A stretch of 17,038 nt of DNA from NCBI GenBank assembly GCA_017428285.1, contig JAFRRE010000062.1:1-17038 (forward strand), in the 5' to 3' direction. A program made the translations under genes and the position numbers. Every line of letters starts with the position of its first letter. Positions within the stretch are counted from its first letter, which is position 1. Of this stretch, positions 14,462-17,038 are shown piece after piece. The notes below the pieces were generated by a model, which saw nothing but the letters and a program-made list of their open reading frames with translations, was not told where the DNA came from and searched no databases. Source of the DNA: Bacteroidales bacterium. Its GTDB lineage: Bacteria; Bacteroidota; Bacteroidia; Bacteroidales; F082.

Positions 14462-14965
14462 TTACTTTTTCTTCTTCGCGATTTTAAGGATTTCCTCATA
14501 TAAGTCTTCTTCAGCACCTTCAAAATAACCCGTATGTTGATACACGATCTTGCCATTGCCATCAACCAGGAAAGTGTGCGGTGGATTGCTCACGTTCATG
14601 GCGCGTTTCAGATCGCCGTTGACATCAAGCAGCACCTCGAATCCCCAGCCTTTGCCTTCCACAACGGGCTTCACCTTGGCGGTCGAACGCGAGTCGTCGA
14701 TGGAGACGGAATAGATCTTCACGCCCGTCTCAGCTTGCCAGTCCTCGTACACGTCGTTGAGGGCATTGTGTTCCTTGATGCAGGGACCGCACCAAGTGGC
14801 CCAAAACGTGATGACAATGGGCTTGCCGTCGTTGTTCAATTTGGCGATGTTCACATCCTTGCCCTTCAAATTCTTCAAGGTGATATTTGGCAAGTCAGTC
14901 TTCGATTGCGCATGAAGGCCCGTCACCATCAGAGCCATCAGCAAAAGTGTCATGAGTTTTTTCAT
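14462..14965 (-). CDS. TlpA/ResA-type periplasmic thioredoxin
   Basis: This 167-residue exported thioredoxin has a signal peptide of 1-20 (GLHAQ) and the active site TFWATWCGPCIKEH with C59 and C62. It also has the cis-proline region NVSNPPHTFLVDGNGKIVY, and ends in four lysines. TlpA-type proteins usually reduce disulfides in the periplasm, for example in cytochrome maturation or protection of exported proteins. Here the two genes downstream encode an outer-membrane barrel with a cysteine pair and a lipoprotein with CxxC, which suggests those proteins as partners. The start codon is preceded by a heptad A/T-rich repeat running back to the stop codon of manA, 73 nt away. I find no TAnnTTTG there, so it may be transcribed with manA. 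Confidence 0.9.
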   Translation of the reverse strand: MKKLMTLLLMALMVTGLHAQSKTDLPNITLKNLKGKDVNIAKLNNDGKPIVITFWATWCGPCIKEHNALNDVYEDWQAETGVKIYSVSIDDSRSTAKVKPVVEGKGWGFEVLLDVNGDLKRAMNVSNPPHTFLVDGNGKIVYQHTGYFEGAEEDLYEEILKIAKKKK

Positions 14966-14966
14966 T

Positions 14967-15037
14967 GATTCAAAGATTTAATATTCAAAGATTTAAAGAT
15001 TCAAAATTCAAAATTCAGCATTCAACATTCAGCATTC
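14967..15037 (-). repeat. 7-nt tandem repeat (GAATNNT) and 12-nt direct repeat upstream of tlpA
   Basis: On the minus strand six consecutive heptamers run without a break from 15037 to 14996: GAATGCT, GAATGTT, GAATGCT, GAATTTT, GAATTTT, GAATCTT. Then AAATCTTTGAAT occurs twice, at 14994-14983 and 14979-14968, and the second copy ends 2 nt before the tlpA ATG. The array starts right at the manA stop codon and fills almost the whole gap. A similar tract precedes tnaA (312-350). Confidence 0.8.
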
Positions 15038-15038
15038 C

Positions 15039-16034
15039 TCATTCTTCTTCTAGTTGACAATATACTTCCAACAATTTACAGTACTTCTCTGCCCTGATGG
15101 CGACCTTTTTGATGACGTTCGGAATCAGGACACATTCTCCTGCTTTTACAAAAACCGCGCCATTTTCCCAATTCAACGAAAAAAAACCTTCCAAAGGCAT
15201 CAAAATGACGAAAGAATCAAGATTAGAATAGTCTTTTTCCATCTCGCCTTGTAGTTGGAGGAGATTGGTGACAAAGTATTGGCAATCAACGACGGAGACG
15301 GTCTTGTTCATCACATCGGGCACCTCAATTTTGTACTTTTCGGGCAATGTGCCATCTATGGCCTCCACCGATTGCGGAATATGCAATTCGCGGTGCATAC
15401 CAGCCACATCGATACGATCCCAGTCGTAAATGCGATAGGTAGTATCACTTGTCTGCTGGATTTCGGCCACCATGATGCCCGGACCTAAGGCATGGACACG
15501 TCCTGCAGGGATAAAGAACACATCATCTTTCTTCACCTTCTCGTGGTTAAGAACTGATTGCAGCATATTGTCTTTCAATACATTGACATAATCCATACGC
15601 GTCAGTTCACGATTGAAGCCCATAACGAGTTCAGCATCCTTATCGGCCTGCATCACGTACCACATCTCTGTCTTGCCATTACCCAAGCCGCGCTTCTCAG
15701 CCAATTCATCATCGGGATGCACCTGCACAGAGAGCCAGTCGTTGGCATCGATAATCTTCAGCAACAACGGGAACTGTTCGCCATATTTGTCAAAGACACT
15801 CTCGCCAACCAGATCCCCCATGAAGGTCTCCACCAAGTCGTTGATTTCATCGCCCTCGAAGTCGCCATTGGCGATTTCGCTCTGCTCATCCCAGATGCCT
15901 GAGAGCAGCCACACCTCGCCACAGTTGGGCAGTGGGCCATAGTCCATGCCCAGCACTTCCTTGATCTTTCTTCCGCCCCAGATTTTGTCTTTAAAAATGG
16001 GCTTGAATTTCAGGGGATAGAGTACTGTTTGCAT
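15039..16034 (-). CDS. manA: class I mannose-6-phosphate isomerase
   Basis: This 331-residue cytoplasmic zinc enzyme interconverts mannose-6-phosphate and fructose-6-phosphate, linking glycolysis to GDP-mannose and glycan synthesis. The translation shows KPIFKDKIWGGRKIKEVL, NCGEVWLLSG (37-46), WLSVQVHPDDELA (100-112) with zinc ligands Q104 and H106, KTEMWYVM with E123, and FFIPAGRVHALGPGIMVAEI (173-192) with H181. It continues QQTSDTTYRIYDWDR. The length of just over 300 fits the short, Bacillus-like form. The ATG at 16034 begins 7 nt after the end of the toxin remnant. No clear -7 element is seen in front, so it may be read from the toxin-antitoxin promoter near 16400; that is a guess. Confidence 0.92.
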   Translation of the reverse strand: MQTVLYPLKFKPIFKDKIWGGRKIKEVLGMDYGPLPNCGEVWLLSGIWDEQSEIANGDFEGDEINDLVETFMGDLVGESVFDKYGEQFPLLLKIIDANDWLSVQVHPDDELAEKRGLGNGKTEMWYVMQADKDAELVMGFNRELTRMDYVNVLKDNMLQSVLNHEKVKKDDVFFIPAGRVHALGPGIMVAEIQQTSDTTYRIYDWDRIDVAGMHRELHIPQSVEAIDGTLPEKYKIEVPDVMNKTVSVVDCQYFVTNLLQLQGEMEKDYSNLDSFVILMPLEGFFSLNWENGAVFVKAGECVLIPNVIKKVAIRAEKYCKLLEVYCQLEEE

Positions 16035-16041
16035 AATAAAC

Positions 16042-16187
16042 TTAAAATATGGATTGTATGACTTTATCTACCATCTCGTCAAAGAAAGGTTGCTTCATTC
16101 TACTGATTTTACGGATGGAAGCGGCTAGAATGAACCGTCAGGAAACAAGAAATTGATTTCTACGATATCACGTTGTGAATACTTCAT
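16042..16187 (-). pseudogene. PemK/MazF-like toxin remnant with internal deletion
   Basis: Translation from the ATG at 16187 gives MKYSQRDIVEINFLFPDGSF and then TAG at 16125-16127. This resembles the N-terminus of small Bacteroidota PemK/MazF-type mRNA-cutting toxins as I remember them (MKYxQRDIVExNFLFPDG). A one-base-shifted frame then reads ILAASIRKISRMK and QPFFDEMVDKVIQSIF to a TAA at 16042-16044, which resembles the C-terminal end of the same proteins. The two pieces meet near 16125-16131. An intact toxin has about 110-120 residues, so roughly 65-70 codons of the core are gone. The ATG overlaps the antitoxin stop as ATGA, the standard coupling in such operons. The encoded protein cannot be a working toxin. 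Confidence 0.75.
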
Positions 16188-16372
16188 ACCAGATGTTTTG
16201 AGAACATTTTTGCGGCATTAGCCCTAGAAGTACAAATGAACGCTTGTTTTTCTTCCTCTTCAGTCCATTCTTCCCACTCAGGATACGTGACAACTCCTGC
16301 TGCGATCAACTTGCGGATAAGATCTATAATCTGAGCATTTTTTTCATCGTAACTGATGGTCATAGTAGTCAT
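16184..16372 (-). CDS. small antitoxin-like protein of a decayed TA module
   Basis: This 62-residue protein reads MTTMTISYDEKNAQIIDLIR and goes on KLIAAGVVTY, then an acidic stretch EWEEWTEEEEK and a tail ending MFSKHLV. The opening, with a short strand, a helix and then an acidic region, is typical of small Bacteroidota antitoxins paired with PemK/MazF-type toxins, though I cannot assign a named family. Its stop overlaps the toxin ATG by four bases. Of two possible ATGs (16378, 16372), the second is 7 nt from a strong Shine-Dalgarno GGAGG at 16380-16384, while the first is only 1 nt from it, so 16372 is chosen. It may persist as an autorepressor or as a solitary antitoxin against related toxins. 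Confidence 0.65.
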   Translation of the reverse strand: MTTMTISYDEKNAQIIDLIRKLIAAGVVTYPEWEEWTEEEEKQAFICTSRANAAKMFSKHLV

Positions 16373-16395
16373 AATCATTCCTCCTTTTCAGACTG

Positions 16396-16403
16396 CAATA
16401 ATA
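16396..16403 (-). promoter_or_regulatory. possible promoter of the TA module
   Basis: TATTATTG on the minus strand differs from TAnnTTTG at one position. A TTT stands 19 nt upstream where TTG is expected. Just beyond, GACTTTCCGAGTC (minus strand, 16429-16417) has 4-bp inverted arms that could be part of an operator. This is a weak candidate. Confidence 0.3.
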
Positions 16404-16444
16404 CGAAATATTTCTGACTCGGAAAGTCCTTTAGCAAAAAACAC

Positions 16445-16452
16445 TACTTTTG
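16445..16452 (+). promoter_or_regulatory. -7 element of the M20 hydrolase gene
   Basis: TACTTTTG matches TAnnTTTG and lies 17 nt before the ATG at 16470. I see no clear -33 element at the usual distance. It is divergent from the toxin-antitoxin promoter, about 40 bp away. Confidence 0.5.
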
Positions 16453-16469
16453 CACCAAAGAATCTCATC

Positions 16470-17038
16470 ATGCAAAACCTCATCGAACTTAGACATATCC
16501 TCCATGCCCATCCTGAACTATCGGGACAGGAGGCCCTGACCAACAAAATCTTGAACGAGTGGGTGAAACAGACCCAACCCGACCAAATCATCGAAAGAAT
16601 CGGCGGCTATGGCCTGGCGGCAATATATAAAGGTGCGAAGCCTGGCAAACGCATCCTCATCCGTGGTGACATTGATGCTTTGCACATCCCCGAGCCGAAC
16701 GATATTCCCTATCGCTCACAAAACCAAGGCGTTTCGCACAAATGCGGTCACGACGGCCACGCCACCATCCTCTGCGGACTGGCGCAATGGCTCGGCGAGC
16801 AACGCCCCGACCAAGGCGAGGTGGTGTTGCTCTTCCAGCCTGCCGAGGAGACCGGTCAAGGCGCACAAGCCATCCTCAGCGACCCGCAATTTGATCAAAT
16901 CAAACCCGATGTGGCCTACGGATTACATAACCTGCCAGGCTTTGAGAAAGGCCAAATCATGGTGAAGGAAGGATGTTTCGCGGCAGCATCGTTTGGCTTG
17001 AAGCTCATTTTCGACGGCCGCACGGCACACGCCTCTCA
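16470..17038 (+). CDS. M20D-type metallopeptidase/amidohydrolase, 5' part (runs off right edge)
   Basis: The first 189 codons are present. The product belongs to the M20D group of two-zinc hydrolases, which remove acyl groups or single residues from N-acyl amino acids or dipeptides. Visible blocks are LRHILHAHPELSGQE (7-21), RILIRGDIDALHIPEP (61-76), VSHKCGHDGHATILCGLA (88-105), where C92, H94 and nearby residues should hold metal, and VVLLFQPAEETGQGAQ (118-133) with the catalytic E126-E127 pair. AYGLHNLPG (149-157) matches the next metal-ligand block. A dimerisation domain is just starting (FGLKLIFDGRTAHAS). No signal peptide is present, so it should be cytoplasmic. The exact substrate cannot be told from sequence. 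Confidence 0.9.
   Translation, partial: MQNLIELRHILHAHPELSGQEALTNKILNEWVKQTQPDQIIERIGGYGLAAIYKGAKPGKRILIRGDIDALHIPEPNDIPYRSQNQGVSHKCGHDGHATILCGLAQWLGEQRPDQGEVVLLFQPAEETGQGAQAILSDPQFDQIKPDVAYGLHNLPGFEKGQIMVKEGCFAAASFGLKLIFDGRTAHAS

Noticed and set aside
1..17038. CRISPR array, insertion sequence or prophage.
   Set aside because: No regularly spaced direct repeats of CRISPR size, no transposase or integrase motifs and no phage structural genes are seen; the only tandem repeat is the short heptad array at 14967-15037.

Overview
This window looks like chromosomal DNA of a Bacteroidales-type member of the Bacteroidota, probably an uncultured gut or oral lineage. Three things support that. Most transcription units start behind the Bacteroidota -7 element TAnnTTTG rather than a -10 TATAAT box. 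One cargo protein carries a type IX secretion (T9SS) C-terminal sorting domain. The gene families are also typical of the group: Bacteroidetes-type tryptophanase, cysteate synthase-like enzyme, secreted endonuclease I, ExbB-x-ExbD-ExbD operon, Omp28-type lipoprotein and DUF6029-type barrel. I see no insertion sequence, prophage or CRISPR array.

Layout, left to right. (1) 1-570: the 5' part of a leftward tryptophanase gene (tnaA) with a leader of about 190 nt that holds a promoter, a 19-codon upstream ORF and a hairpin. (2) 571-2936: a rightward T9SS cargo gene meets a leftward cysteate synthase-like gene tail to tail, with a 64-bp overlap of the two coding ends. A perfect 18-nt inverted repeat sits upstream of the second gene's promoter. 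(3) 2997-6750: a 1238-residue secreted, modular endonuclease I. (4) 6795-9213: a leftward energy-transduction operon (exbB, four-helix membrane protein, exbD, exbD) ending in a clear intrinsic terminator, with tRNA-Ser(GGA) upstream at 9286-9373. (5) 9497-11305: divergent type I L-asparaginase (left) and TrmO tRNA methyltransferase (right). (6) 11343-16034: leftward manA, a TlpA-type thioredoxin, a DUF6029-type outer-membrane barrel and an Omp28/DUF5018-type lipoprotein with a CxxC motif; the last three look like one operon acting in the envelope. (7) 16042-16403: a decayed toxin-antitoxin module, with an intact small antitoxin-like gene and a PemK/MazF-like toxin reduced to its two ends. (8) 16470 to the edge: the 5' part of an M20D-type metallopeptidase or amidohydrolase.

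Common themes are amino-acid metabolism (tryptophanase, asparaginase, M20 hydrolase, phosphoserine-derived cysteate), envelope energetics and secretion (ExbBD, T9SS cargo, secreted nuclease) and envelope redox (TlpA plus CxxC lipoprotein). The observations most worth a second look are the tnaA leader with its upstream ORF, the thioredoxin-barrel-CxxC lipoprotein operon, the cysteate synthase with a possible operator, the toxin remnant, and a heptad A/T-rich repeat directly upstream of tlpA with a similar tract in front of tnaA. Product names rest on reading motifs by eye; no database search was run.
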